DNA from: Holdemania massiliensis AP2
GTDB taxonomy: Bacteria > Bacillota_I > Bacilli_A > Erysipelotrichales > Erysipelotrichaceae
Direction: 5' to 3'
DNA length: 64,000 bases
Assembly (NCBI RefSeq): GCF_000327285.1
Contig: NZ_HE998567.1
Span: 1,239,588 to 1,303,587, forward strand
Shown here: in pieces, positions 7,771 through 16,785 of the stretch
Position numbering within the stretch: the first letter of the stretch is position 1
Layout: every line of letters starts with the position of its first letter
Made by a program: the position numbers and the translations under genes
The notes under the pieces: generated by a model
What the model was told of the DNA's origin: nothing
The model's database searches: none
The model's input: only the letters and a program-made list of their open reading frames with translations

Positions 7771-8499
7771 TTACAGCTTGCTTGCCGCGCCGCGGTCAAC
7801 GATGACGGTGACATCCGGATGGTTCTGCAGAACGCTCGCCGGGCAGTCTTCCGTCACTGGGCCTTTGATCATGGCATACACTGCGTCAGCCTTGTTTTTG
7901 CCATTGGCAACCAACAGGATCTTCTTGGCTTTCATGATCGTTGCGATGCCCATCGTAATCGCTTCCGTTGGAACTTCTTCTCCTAACGGATCGAAGAAAC
8001 GAGCGTTGTCCTGACGTGTCTTTTCCTTCAATACGACGGTATGCGTCAGCGTATCAAAGGAAGTTCCCGGCTCATTGAAACCGATATGTCCGTTAGCGCC
8101 GATGCCTAACAGCTGGATATCGACCTCAAAGTTCTTCATCGCTTCTTCATACTTTTCGCATTCAGCCTGAATGTCAGCGCTGTCGCCAACTGGAACGTGT
8201 ACATTCTCTTCCGGAATGTCCAGGCCGTTAAACAGGTTCTCATGCATGAACGTCCAGTATGTCTGGCTGTGATCCCGCTTCAGGCCGATGTATTCATCCA
8301 GGTTGAAGGTGACGACATTCTGATAAGACGTTCCGTTTTCCTGATGATCCTTGATCATATTCTGGTACAGACCGATCGGACTGGAGCCTGTCGCCAGACC
8401 CAGAACCGGATTGGACTTGGATGTGATGACCTCTTTCATGACTTCAAAAGCTTTTTCGCTCAGTTCGTCATAGTTTTCGGTCACAATAATTTTGAACAT
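7771..8499 (-). CDS. nagB: Glucosamine-6-phosphate deaminase
   Basis: Converts glucosamine-6-phosphate to fructose-6-phosphate and ammonia, the step after NagA in amino-sugar breakdown. Its 242 residues show the family motifs GLATGSSPIGLY near 33-44, FNLDEYIGL near 63-71 (Asp catalytic) and GIGANGHIGFNEPG near 129-142. ATG at 8499 (MFKIIVTEN) has GGGAGG 7 bases upstream. Seven more codons are open but would place that site inside the gene. It stands apart from the two nagA genes, separated by the epimerase and HAD genes, all on the same strand. Confidence 0.95.
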   Translation of the reverse strand: MFKIIVTENYDELSEKAFEVMKEVITSKSNPVLGLATGSSPIGLYQNMIKDHQENGTSYQNVVTFNLDEYIGLKRDHSQTYWTFMHENLFNGLDIPEENVHVPVGDSADIQAECEKYEEAMKNFEVDIQLLGIGANGHIGFNEPGTSFDTLTHTVVLKEKTRQDNARFFDPLGEEVPTEAITMGIATIMKAKKILLVANGKNKADAVYAMIKGPVTEDCPASVLQNHPDVTVIVDRGAASKL

Positions 8500-8583
8500 T
8501 TGAATTCCTCCCTTTTTCATCTATAACAATAGCACGAAAGCGTGGTAAACTCAACGCTCAGCGCACTTGTTAACGAATTAAAA

Positions 8584-9426
8584 TTACCCGATTTCAATCG
8601 TGTATGAAGTCGTAAAGCTGCCGTTTTCCTTTAATTGAATCGTGCCTTCGCGCTCCTCAAACGGAACCCGTACTTCTTCAAAATCGCCATGCCCGTGCCA
8701 CGGTTCAATGCACAGATACGGAGCGTTCTGCTTCGTCCAGAAAGCCACCCAGCGATAGCCCGCAATGCTGACCTTAACACTGTTCTTGCCATTGGTCAAG
8801 GTGACGTACGGGGAACGCAGATGTTCAAACAAAAGTGTCGGAATATTCTTGAAAGTTGCATAATCCAGCGCAATTTCACGTTCTTCATTCAGGCACAGCG
8901 AGGCGTCGCCATGCGTTGTCGTCTGAGTTTCCGGGCAGGCAAAAACAAGCTTGTAATCCTCAAAACGTTCATCCGCACGCATCGGACAGTTGAAGGCCGG
9001 ATGCAGACCAAATGAGAATGGCATCATCCGCGGCGAATGATTCTCAATCTGATAGGTGATCGTCAGCTGTTTTCCCGTCAGTTGATAGGTTACCGTCAGC
9101 TTGAACGCAAACGGATACTGCGCAAGGGTTTCCGCATTGTCACTTAAGGACAGCACGATCGTGTCGTCGCTGACACTTTCCACTGTGAATTCACTGTGGC
9201 GAGCAAACCCATGGTTTCCCATTTTATACGTTTTTCCATCAATTTGATAGTCCTTAGTCCAGGTACTGCCGACCATCGGAAACAAGATCGGATTGCGGCC
9301 AGCCCAAAACTGCGGATCGCCCTGCCACATGTGTTCAATGTTCTTTTCCTTGTCGTAAAAACTGGTGATTTCGGCTGCCTGTGTCTTAACTTCAACAACG
9401 GCCAGTTCATTTTCAATTCTCGGCAT
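8584..9426 (-). CDS. Aldose 1-epimerase family protein (LacX-like)
   Basis: Galactose-mutarotase-fold enzyme, 280 residues, expected to interconvert sugar anomers. GNPIL-like N-terminal RNPILFPMVG (about 44-53), GNHGFARHSEF (about 72-82) and GLHPAFNCP (about 142-150) with the catalytic His are in order, and the acidic CIEPWHGHGD lies near the C-terminus. The start MPRIENELA at 9426 follows GAGGAGG by 8 bases; five upstream codons are open but unneeded. It overlaps the end of the HAD gene by 14 bases, so the two are coupled with nagA. The exact sugar is unknown; the context suggests hexose or amino-sugar phosphate metabolism. Confidence 0.88.
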   Translation of the reverse strand: MPRIENELAVVEVKTQAAEITSFYDKEKNIEHMWQGDPQFWAGRNPILFPMVGSTWTKDYQIDGKTYKMGNHGFARHSEFTVESVSDDTIVLSLSDNAETLAQYPFAFKLTVTYQLTGKQLTITYQIENHSPRMMPFSFGLHPAFNCPMRADERFEDYKLVFACPETQTTTHGDASLCLNEEREIALDYATFKNIPTLLFEHLRSPYVTLTNGKNSVKVSIAGYRWVAFWTKQNAPYLCIEPWHGHGDFEEVRVPFEEREGTIQLKENGSFTTSYTIEIG

Positions 9427-10219
9427 GATTTTCCTCCTCAATCAGTCCAAAATGCAGACAGGTCTTATAAATTCCATCGCGGTCAACATCGTCAGCCACA
9501 TAGTCCGCCGCCTGCTTGGCTTCATCGCAGCCGTTGCCCATCGCCACGCCTAATCCGGCTCGGCGAATCATTTCCACATCGTTATAGCCATCGCCAAACG
9601 CCACCGTCTGCGCTGCGTCAAAGCCCCAGTGAGCTGCCAGCTCCAGCATTCCGCTGGCCTTGTTGGCATCAGCAGCCGTGACTTCGTTGGCAAAATGCAT
9701 GACCATCAGATGCGAATGTTCCAACAGTGCGCGGATCGCTTCAACATGTACGGCATCCTTGGTATAAAAGATAATATTGACTAAGGGCTGGTGTTTCCAC
9801 AGCGTCTGACCGGGACGCATCTTATACAGAAAATAAAACAGATCGCTGATTTCCTGCTTGTAATGCTGATCATGACTGTTCTCGCCGTGAACACCGCTGT
9901 AGCGAATGACCAATTCATTGCGCCGACAGTAATCGATCACCCGTTCAGCATCGCCTTCATCGATGATTTTGGCGGCGATGATCTGCCCATGGTCGATGAT
10001 CACGCCGCCTTGGGCGCAGACGATGCCGTCCAGCATATCCCGCAGCTTCTGCGGCAGGTTGACCAGTTCCTCCACCGCCCGGCTGGTGCATAACGCAATC
10101 TGACTGCCATTTTCCTTCAGCTTTTCCAAAGCCGTGTAGGCAGAGGCTGGAACATCGTGAAGCGTGTGGGAGAATAGCGTGTGATCAATGTCGAAAAAGA
10201 CGGCACGGGCTTTACTCAT
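9413..10219 (-). CDS. HAD superfamily (Cof-type) sugar phosphatase
   Basis: Haloacid-dehalogenase phosphatase of the Cof/IIB class, 268 residues. Motif I is FFDIDHTLF (Asp 10 and 12), motif II is LCTSR near 63-67, and motif IV is AFGDGYNDVEM near 208-218; the cap domain lies in between. Such proteins usually hydrolyse sugar phosphates with broad specificity. Its start overlaps the 3' end of nagA by eight bases and its end overlaps the aldose-epimerase gene, so nagA, this gene and the epimerase are one coupled unit. The substrate is not predictable. Confidence 0.9.
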   Translation of the reverse strand: MSKARAVFFDIDHTLFSHTLHDVPASAYTALEKLKENGSQIALCTSRAVEELVNLPQKLRDMLDGIVCAQGGVIIDHGQIIAAKIIDEGDAERVIDYCRRNELVIRYSGVHGENSHDQHYKQEISDLFYFLYKMRPGQTLWKHQPLVNIIFYTKDAVHVEAIRALLEHSHLMVMHFANEVTAADANKASGMLELAAHWGFDAAQTVAFGDGYNDVEMIRRAGLGVAMGNGCDEAKQAADYVADDVDRDGIYKTCLHFGLIEEENHAEN

Positions 10220-11348
10220 GCAGCATGGCCTCGCCCAGCACCCATGTTTGGGCTACGCTGTAATCTTCATTTAAGACGCATAAATCAGCGTCATAACCGG
10301 TTTCGATCAGGCCTTTGCCGACAAAGCCCATTCGCCGTGCGGGATTGATTGTCGCCGCATTGATCGCCGTGGCCAGCGGCAGCTTCATCATTTCAATCAG
10401 GTTGCCGACTAAGATGTTCATCCGGTTAGAGCTGCCCGCCAGCTTGCCGTTAGGCAGCCGTCCGCAGCCATCTTCACCGACCGTCACATCTCGGCCCTTC
10501 ATGTGATAGAAGCCTGGCTTTAAACCTTTGATCGATACGGAATCCGTGACGCAGATCAGTCTGTCCTTGCCTTTGGCCTGGCCCAGCACACGCGCTACGG
10601 CTGGATGAACATGCACTCCATCCGCGATCAATTCCGCATAGATATCCTCGAAATACATGGCGGCCCCGGCAGTTCCCGGCTCCCGATGATGCAGTCCCAG
10701 CATTCCGTTAAACGTATGCGTAAAGCTGTCCGCCCCATCCTCAATCGCAGCGGCACATTCATCAAATTTAGCCCCGGTATGTCCCATGGCCACTTTCACG
10801 CCCTGCGAAACACAGTAGCGGATCAGCGCATGATCATCATCTTTTTCCGGTGCGATGCAGATCATCTTGATTTTGCCATCCGCAGCTTTCTGATAACGCT
10901 GGAATTGTTCAACATTCGGTTTCTGAATTAAATAGGGATTGTGCGCCCCTTTGAATTCATGGGAGATCTGCGGACCTTCGACATGAATGCCCAGAATTTT
11001 AGAACCGCGGTGATTCTCGTCGATGATCTGACTGATCAGCGCATAGGATTCCAACAAGTTGCTTTCCGGCGCGGTTGAGGTGGTCGCTAAAAAGCTGGTG
11101 ACGCCATCCTTCGGCAGATATTCAATCCAGTCGATCAGTCCTTCGCGGGTCGCATAATTGCAGTCCAGACCATTGTAGCCATGGCAGTGAATATCAATCA
11201 AGCCCGGCAGAATCCGCTTATCGCCGTAATCCACGTCGGCTTTTTGAGCGTTGTAAGTTTCGATCGCTGTGATTTTTCCGTTGTCAAAAACAAGCTGTGC
11301 CGGCACGAATTGTTCGTTCAGCCAGACACGTGTACTTTGAATTCTCAT
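10212..11348 (-). CDS. nagA: N-acetylglucosamine-6-phosphate deacetylase, copy 1
   Basis: Removes the acetyl group from GlcNAc-6-phosphate ahead of NagB. Amidohydrolase fold of 378 residues: DIHCHG near 52-57, metal ligand Glu in HVEGPQ near 124-129, KGAHNPY, metal His in MGHTG near 190-194 and THTFNGM near 211-217, and the catalytic Asp in VTDSV near 270-274. It heads a coupled unit with the HAD phosphatase and epimerase gene. A second, same-length NagA lies 229 bases upstream. This copy differs from its neighbour around the catalytic Asp and in having KGAH rather than KGAQ. Confidence 0.92.
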   Translation of the reverse strand: MRIQSTRVWLNEQFVPAQLVFDNGKITAIETYNAQKADVDYGDKRILPGLIDIHCHGYNGLDCNYATREGLIDWIEYLPKDGVTSFLATTSTAPESNLLESYALISQIIDENHRGSKILGIHVEGPQISHEFKGAHNPYLIQKPNVEQFQRYQKAADGKIKMICIAPEKDDDHALIRYCVSQGVKVAMGHTGAKFDECAAAIEDGADSFTHTFNGMLGLHHREPGTAGAAMYFEDIYAELIADGVHVHPAVARVLGQAKGKDRLICVTDSVSIKGLKPGFYHMKGRDVTVGEDGCGRLPNGKLAGSSNRMNILVGNLIEMMKLPLATAINAATINPARRMGFVGKGLIETGYDADLCVLNEDYSVAQTWVLGEAMLHE

Positions 11349-11550
11349 CCTTATTCCCTCTTTTCCTTGGGTCTCTCATTCCTGTTTGAATCATGTTGGA
11401 GATACAGCTTTCCGCGATCAGCCTGCGGGCTCTTTCACTAGTTCCTTGCGAAAACAGCGTTTAATCTTATACCACGCCGGAAAAGCTGTTCATGTTTGGT
11501 CTTTTTTACAGAGAGGGTCGCTTTTTCTCTTGCCTTAAACATCCAACTAC

Positions 11551-11577
11551 AAAGAAAAACCTGAAAAGTTCAGGTTT
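11551..11577 (-). terminator. Intrinsic terminator of the second nagA
   Basis: Minus-strand stem AACCTGAA/TTCAGGTT with a three-base loop, then TTTCTTT, directly after the stop codon. Confidence 0.85.
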
Positions 11578-12714
11578 TTACAGCATTTCTTTTCCGAGGC
11601 AGTATGTCTGAACGACATCGTAATCCCGATTCAGAACAACCAGATCGGCATCATAGCCAGCCATGATCTTGCCCTTGCGGTCGTCCATCTTCAACAGCCG
11701 AGCCGGATTCAGGGAAACCATATTGACTGCCCAGTCAAACGGCAGCAATGCCTTTTCTACCAGATTCTGCAGACCGCGGTTGAACTTCAAAGTGCCGCCG
11801 GCCAGCGTGTCGGTGCCATGCAGATAAGCGGAGCCGTTTTCACGGATATCAATCTGATTGCCGCCCAGTTCATAATAGCCTGGTTCGCAGCCTTTCGCAC
11901 ACAGTGCATCGTCAATCATGACCGCATAATCGCGGCCTTTAGCCGTAACATAAGCATTCACCGCTGCCCAGTTGACATGGTTGCCGTCACAGATAATTTC
12001 ACCGTACGTATCGCGGCAGCGCATGGCAGCGCCGACCAGATTCGGGGTCCGGTGATGCAGACCGTTCATGCCATTGAAGACGTGCGTCATCGAATTGGCA
12101 CCGTTGGCAATCCCCATCAGCGCATCTTCATAGGTCGCACCGGAGTGACCGATGGAAACACAGACGCCATGGCTGGAAGCGTAGCGGGTCAAAGCCCAGT
12201 CCGGATCCATTTCCGTCGCCAGCGTCATAACTTTAATCATGCCCTTCGCGGCTTCCTGATATTTCTTGAACTGTTCTACATCCGGAGTCACGATAAACTG
12301 TTCCGGCTGCGCGCCTTTATTTTTTGCGTTTAAATACGGACCTTCAAAATGAATGCCGAGGATCTCCGCACCTTCATAGCCTTCGTCAACGACTTCCGTC
12401 ACATTGATCAAAGCTTTCGTCAGAACTTCTTCACTCTGCGTTACCGTTGTCGGCAGAAAGCCGGTAATGCCTTCCTGGGTCAGTCCTTTAGCCCAGTTGC
12501 GCAGTCCTTCATGATTGGCATCGTTGGTATCAAAACCCAAACCGCCGTGGCAATGGATATCAATCATGCCCGGCAGGATTCGATCTTCGCCGTAATCCTT
12601 ATCGACCGGCTTGGTTCCGTATGGGTAAATTCCTGTGATCTTCGCGTCTTCGATCTCCAGCTGCGCTTCAATGAACGTACTGGAAACCCAAACTTGCTTA
12701 CTTTGAATAATCAT
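11578..12714 (-). CDS. nagA: N-acetylglucosamine-6-phosphate deacetylase, copy 2
   Basis: Second NagA-type amidohydrolase, also 378 residues and co-linear with copy 1 over its whole length (shared DIHCHGG, HFEGPYLN, IGHSGA, THVFNGMNGLHHR, IDDALCAKG, LNPARLLKMDD). Metal-binding Glu and His and the catalytic Asp are kept. It has its own promoter (12740-12768) and terminator, so it is regulated apart from copy 1. The two are a clear duplication, but many differences show it is not recent. They may differ in substrate (for example ManNAc-6-P or GalNAc-6-P), which sequence alone cannot decide. Confidence 0.92.
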   Translation of the reverse strand: MIIQSKQVWVSSTFIEAQLEIEDAKITGIYPYGTKPVDKDYGEDRILPGMIDIHCHGGLGFDTNDANHEGLRNWAKGLTQEGITGFLPTTVTQSEEVLTKALINVTEVVDEGYEGAEILGIHFEGPYLNAKNKGAQPEQFIVTPDVEQFKKYQEAAKGMIKVMTLATEMDPDWALTRYASSHGVCVSIGHSGATYEDALMGIANGANSMTHVFNGMNGLHHRTPNLVGAAMRCRDTYGEIICDGNHVNWAAVNAYVTAKGRDYAVMIDDALCAKGCEPGYYELGGNQIDIRENGSAYLHGTDTLAGGTLKFNRGLQNLVEKALLPFDWAVNMVSLNPARLLKMDDRKGKIMAGYDADLVVLNRDYDVVQTYCLGKEML

Positions 12715-12739
12715 CTTTTAGTCCTCCCTTGATGTTCTT

Positions 12740-12768
12740 ATTATATCCCCTTTGAAAATTGAATTCAA
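12740..12768 (-). promoter_or_regulatory. Sigma-A promoter of the second nagA
   Basis: Minus strand TTGAAT (12763-12768), 17-base spacer, TATAAT (12740-12745), 25 bases before the start codon. Confidence 0.8.
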
Positions 12769-12982
12769 CAATTCCACCCTTCAAAGATGGCTTTTTTATT
12801 CATAGATCGATTAATATTTTGTGATAATAATTTCATCATTGAAGGCGAACTCAACGAACCTTGCCAAACAAGATCGAAATGGGGATAAAATGGGCATAAA
12901 AGACATCTCCGTCTCAGTAAACCGCTTCTTGACGATTAGCCTTAAGCTTCATATTTTGAACGAACACGAGGCTGCATCAAGT

Positions 12983-13028
12983 AAAAAAACGCCGCAATTC
13001 ACAGTGTTTCCTTGACAGCGTTTTTTTA
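12983..13028. terminator. Possible bidirectional terminator after ygiQ
   Basis: Short stem AACGC/GCGTT with a long loop and T7 runs on both outer sides, about 30 bases after the ygiQ stop codon. The remaining spacer 12769-12982 shows nothing assignable. Confidence 0.5.
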
Positions 13029-13058
13029 ACTAACCTTTATTTTTTCTAAGCGTACAGA

Positions 13059-15074
13059 TCAGCCCCTGCGTTTCGGCTTAAAACGAGAGGTTGAAGAGGA
13101 TGACGATCCGTCTGAAACGGACCGCTGATCACGCGGATTCTGTTTTTTCTCCGCCCTGCCGACCGCGGCTTTTTTCTTTGTCGGATCCGCTTCTGCCTTT
13201 CGGCCTTCGGTTTGATTTTTTCTCGGCTTCTGATTTTTCCTAGTTGATCCGTTACCCTGCGCATAGGATCGGCTTTTTTCATTTTTTCCCCATGGCACAG
13301 GCGGAATCAGACAATGACGGCCATAACCGATCAAATCCGTTCGGCCGGCCTGAGTCAGCGCCTCCTGCACAAGCTTGTAATTGTGCGGCGCATTGAACTG
13401 CATTAAGGCCCGCTGCAGCTGCTTTTCATGAGGATCGCGGGCAACATAGACCGGTTTCATCGTCATCGGATCCAGCCCCGTCCAATACATCGTCGTCGAG
13501 ATTGTAGCCGGCGTCGGATAGAAATCCTGAACTTGTTCAGGAACATGATTGATCGACTTCAGATAACAGGCCAGTTCGATCGCATCATCCAAATCACAGC
13601 CAGGATGCGAACTCATCAGATAAGGGACCAGGAACTGATTTTTTCCATATTCCTGATTGAGTACCAGATATTTTTCCCGGAATTTCTCATATAAGGTATG
13701 ATTGCATTTCCCCATCGTATCTAAAACCTTGTCGCTGACATGCTCCGGCGCCACTTTCAGCTGTCCGGAGATGTGATACTGCACCAATTCCCTAAAAAAA
13801 GTGTCATCTTTATCATACATCAAATAATCGTAGCGGACTCCGGAACGGACAAACACTTTTTTTACCCCCGGCAGCACCCGCAGTTCACGCAGAATGCTCA
13901 GATAATCCTGATGCGTTACCTCCAGGTTTCGGCATGGCTTGGGATGCAGGCATTCCTTTGTGGGACAGGTTCCCCGGCGCAGCTGATCTTTGCAGGAAGG
14001 GTGATAAAAATTCGCAGTCGGACCGCCGACATCATGAATATAGCCTTTGAAATCAGGATCCTGCGTAATTTTGATCGCTTCTTCTACAATCGATTGTTTG
14101 CTTCGCGACGAGATTACCCGGCCCTGATGATTGGTCAGCGCGCAGAAGGCGCAGCTGCCGAAACAGCCGCGGTTGGAAATGATCGAAAAGCGGACTTCAT
14201 CAATCGCCGGAATGTGATGATACATCGGATGAAAGGTGCGTTGATACGGAAGAGAATAAGTAAAATCCATCTGTTCCTGAGTCAAGGGGAGAGCTGGAGT
14301 ATTCGCAACGACATACCAGCCGGAATACGGTTCGACCAGAATCGAAGCCTTGATCGCATCAATGTTGAGATGCTGAAGGCGGAAGCTTTCAGCATATTTC
14401 CGTTTATCCTGAGCCACTTCCTCAAAGGACGGCAGCCTTTTGTATTCAAACAAATGATCGATGGATTTGCATTTATAGACAGATCCCTTAATCCAGATAA
14501 TATCCTGAATGGCCAGTCCGCCGTCCAGCGCCTCAGCCAGCTCAATAATTGAATTTTCACCCATGCCGTACAACAAAAGGTCGGCTCCGGAATCCAGCAG
14601 GATCGATCGGCGAACCTTGTCATCCCAATAATCGTAATGGGCCAAACGCCGCAGTGAAGCTTCAATCCCGCCCAGAATGACCGGCGTATGCGGGTAAAGC
14701 TGTTTGATTTTCTGAGCATAGACAATTGTGGCCCGATCCGGACGCTTGCCCATTTCTCCATTGTCCGTGTAATTATCCTTATCCCGGCGGCGCCTGGAAA
14801 CGGAATAATGATTCACCATGGAATCGATGTTGCCGGAAGACACCAAAAATCCCAGCCGCGGTTCACCAAATTCCATAAACGGTTCATTCCGGGTCCAGTC
14901 CGGCTGCGCAATCATGCAGACCTTGTAGCCATAGGCTTCCAGCATGCGGGTAATAATCGCCGGACCGAAGGAAGGATGATCTACATAGGCATCACCGCTG
15001 ACATATACAAAATCGGGCTGTGTCCAGCCGCGCTGTTCCATTTCTTTATGGGTTACAGGTAAAAAATCATTCAT
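13059..15074 (-). CDS. ygiQ: YgiQ-family radical SAM protein (UPF0313)
   Basis: Radical SAM enzyme of unknown reaction, 671 residues. The N-terminal part (FLPVTHKEMEQRGW, VSGDAYVDHPSFG) is the B12-binding-like domain of this family. The [4Fe-4S] motif CFGSCAFC lies in NRGCFGSCAFCALTNHQGR near residue 305, and GGPTANFYHP and PYLMSSHPGC follow in the barrel. A second Cys-rich stretch (CKDQLRRGTCPTKECLHPKPC, about 356-376) may hold another metal site. The C-terminal 70 residues are a low-complexity Lys/Arg-rich tail. AAGGAGG precedes the ATG. It is a single-gene unit. Confidence 0.92.
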   Translation of the reverse strand: MNDFLPVTHKEMEQRGWTQPDFVYVSGDAYVDHPSFGPAIITRMLEAYGYKVCMIAQPDWTRNEPFMEFGEPRLGFLVSSGNIDSMVNHYSVSRRRRDKDNYTDNGEMGKRPDRATIVYAQKIKQLYPHTPVILGGIEASLRRLAHYDYWDDKVRRSILLDSGADLLLYGMGENSIIELAEALDGGLAIQDIIWIKGSVYKCKSIDHLFEYKRLPSFEEVAQDKRKYAESFRLQHLNIDAIKASILVEPYSGWYVVANTPALPLTQEQMDFTYSLPYQRTFHPMYHHIPAIDEVRFSIISNRGCFGSCAFCALTNHQGRVISSRSKQSIVEEAIKITQDPDFKGYIHDVGGPTANFYHPSCKDQLRRGTCPTKECLHPKPCRNLEVTHQDYLSILRELRVLPGVKKVFVRSGVRYDYLMYDKDDTFFRELVQYHISGQLKVAPEHVSDKVLDTMGKCNHTLYEKFREKYLVLNQEYGKNQFLVPYLMSSHPGCDLDDAIELACYLKSINHVPEQVQDFYPTPATISTTMYWTGLDPMTMKPVYVARDPHEKQLQRALMQFNAPHNYKLVQEALTQAGRTDLIGYGRHCLIPPVPWGKNEKSRSYAQGNGSTRKNQKPRKNQTEGRKAEADPTKKKAAVGRAEKKQNPRDQRSVSDGSSSSSTSRFKPKRRG

Positions 15075-15190
15075 CTTCTTCCTCCTTGGCCGCTTATTCG
15101 CGGATATCTTCTGTCCGCTTCGCTTATGCTTTTTTAAGCTTCGCGCGCTTTTCTTCTCTTTTTACTTTTCTTCTATGGGAGTCTGGTTAA

Positions 15191-15227
15191 GAAAAACCGC
15201 GGAATTCGCTGAATCCTCCGTTTTTTG
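15191..15227. terminator. Hairpin with T-runs in the ygiQ leader
   Basis: Near-symmetrical hairpin AACGGAGGATTC-agc-GAATTCCGCGGTT with T-runs on both outer sides, 117 bases before ygiQ. It could be a second terminator behind metK or an attenuator of ygiQ. Confidence 0.4.
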
Positions 15228-15284
15228 AGTTTCTATTGCAACTGTCCTTATTGTACTTGAATTTTTATTTTTTGTCTGCCTTTG

Positions 15285-15313
15285 GCACAAAGAAAAAGCG
15301 CTGATCAGCGCTT
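15285..15313 (-). terminator. Intrinsic terminator overlapping the metK stop codon
   Basis: Stem AAGCGCTGATCAGCGCTT followed by TTTCTTTG on the minus strand; the metK TGA lies inside the hairpin. Confidence 0.85.
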
Positions 15314-16405
15314 TAACTCAATGATCTTTTCCCACGCACAGTCGCTGCGGCCAAAGTGACCGTAAGCGGAATAACGGCTGTAAATCGGCTTTTTCAGATC
15401 CAACTGACGGATAATGCTGGAAACTCGGAAATCGAAATTCGTGCGGATAATTTCCAGAATTTCCTCATCGCTGACCTTGCCGGTCCCGAAGGTTTCCACA
15501 TAAATGGAAATCGGTTCGCTCTTGCCGATCGCATAGGACACTTCAATTTCAGCCCGATCTGCCAATCCTGCGGCAACAATGTTTTTTGCGACAAAACGAC
15601 AGTAGTACGCAGCGCTGCGGTCAACCTTGCTTGGATCCTTTGAGCTGAAGCAGCCGCCGCCGATCCGGCCCATTCCGCCATAAGTATCGACAACGATCTT
15701 CCGGCCCGTGGTTCCGCTGTCGCCAAACGGTCCGCCGACAACGAAGGATCCGCTTGGATTCACGAGAATTTTCGTATCCTTGTCGATCAAGCGGGCATCG
15801 ATGACGGGATGGATCACTTCATTGATTATCTTGGCACGGATTTCTTCCTGTGATGCCTCGGCAGCATGCTGCGTCGAAACGACGATGGTATCCAGACGAA
15901 CCGGCTTGTTGTCTACATACTCCACGGTGACCTGCGTTTTGCCATCCGGTTTTAAAATGGAATGAGCTTCCTGCTTGCGAACTTGTTCTAACCGTTCCGC
16001 AAGACGATGCGCCAAAGCGATCGGCATCGGCATGTAGTTTTCTGTTTCATTGCAGGCATAGCCGAACATGATCCCCTGATCCCCGGCCCCCATTTCAGCT
16101 TCATCGTGCATCACAGCCTCATAGATTTCTGCCGACTGCTTGGAAACCTTGGTGACCACTTCAAATTCTTCCGTATAGCCGATCTCACGGATTTTGTTCT
16201 TCGCGATTTTTTCAAATGGCAGGTCGGCCTTGGTATTGGCTTCGCCATAGATAAAAATCAGGTTGTCTTTGATCGTTGTTTCGACTGCCATCTTGCTGGC
16301 TGGATCTTGACGGAGTGCCTCATCCAAAATCGCATCGGAAATGGCATCACAGATTTTGTCCGGGTGTCCGCTGGTGACTGATTCACTGGTAAAAAATTTC
16401 TTCAT
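15305..16405 (-). CDS. metK: S-adenosylmethionine synthase
   Basis: Makes S-adenosylmethionine from methionine and ATP. The 366 residues include the N-terminal ESVTSGHPDKICD (8-20, ATP-binding His), GAGDQGIMFGYA (about 108-119), the GGGCFSSKDPSKVDRSAAY P-loop-like segment (about 247-265) and the C-terminal YGHFGR. It is slightly shorter than the usual 380-400, with nothing essential missing. GGAGG stands before the ATG. The gene has a long leader with a SAM-I riboswitch, so it is switched off when its own product is abundant. It is a single-gene unit. Confidence 0.96.
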   Translation of the reverse strand: MKKFFTSESVTSGHPDKICDAISDAILDEALRQDPASKMAVETTIKDNLIFIYGEANTKADLPFEKIAKNKIREIGYTEEFEVVTKVSKQSAEIYEAVMHDEAEMGAGDQGIMFGYACNETENYMPMPIALAHRLAERLEQVRKQEAHSILKPDGKTQVTVEYVDNKPVRLDTIVVSTQHAAEASQEEIRAKIINEVIHPVIDARLIDKDTKILVNPSGSFVVGGPFGDSGTTGRKIVVDTYGGMGRIGGGCFSSKDPSKVDRSAAYYCRFVAKNIVAAGLADRAEIEVSYAIGKSEPISIYVETFGTGKVSDEEILEIIRTNFDFRVSSIIRQLDLKKPIYSRYSAYGHFGRSDCAWEKIIELKR

Positions 16406-16450
16406 AAATTATCCTCCTTGTCTTTTTTATCAAGGCAGATATGACACATA

Positions 16451-16583
16451 AGAAAAGCCTCCCGAAAGAAGGCTTCATTGTTCATCGTCCTGCTTTCTTA
16501 TCGCTGCCAGCATTACCACCTTGCCCAAGGCAGGTTGGTATGAGTTCGTCGAGCTGACTCTCTCCCTCATTCTTGATAAAAAG
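16451..16583 (-). promoter_or_regulatory. SAM-I (S-box) riboswitch with terminator, controlling metK
   Basis: Minus strand. The aptamer spans 16493-16583: P1 is closed by CTTTTTATC and GATAAGAAAG, the 5' core reads TTATCAAGAATGAGGGAGAG, and the P3 side reads CCTTGGGCAAGGTGGTAATGC with CTGGCAGCGATAAG, as in S-box leaders. The expression platform is an AAGCCT...AGGCTT terminator followed by TTCTT at 16451-16474, about 45 bases before the metK ATG. SAM binding would favour the terminator. Confidence 0.88.
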
Positions 16584-16607
16584 ACCAGGAATAGTAAACC
16601 ATACCTG

Positions 16608-16635
16608 ATCATAAAATGCAAGGATTTCTCTACAA
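16608..16635 (-). promoter_or_regulatory. Promoter candidate for metK and its riboswitch
   Basis: Minus strand TTGTAG (16630-16635), 16-base spacer, TATGAT (16608-16613). Transcription would start about 15-20 bases before the aptamer. Confidence 0.55.
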
Positions 16636-16785
16636 AATGCGGAATTTCCATATTTTTCCCACGTTGCAATGCTATTTATTCCATCCGTCTTTCCGCTTCT
16701 GCAATTCTCACACGAAAATAACACAGGCAGAAACATGGTTTCTGAGCTATATCTTAATAAATGAAAACAGTGCCGTCAAAACACT

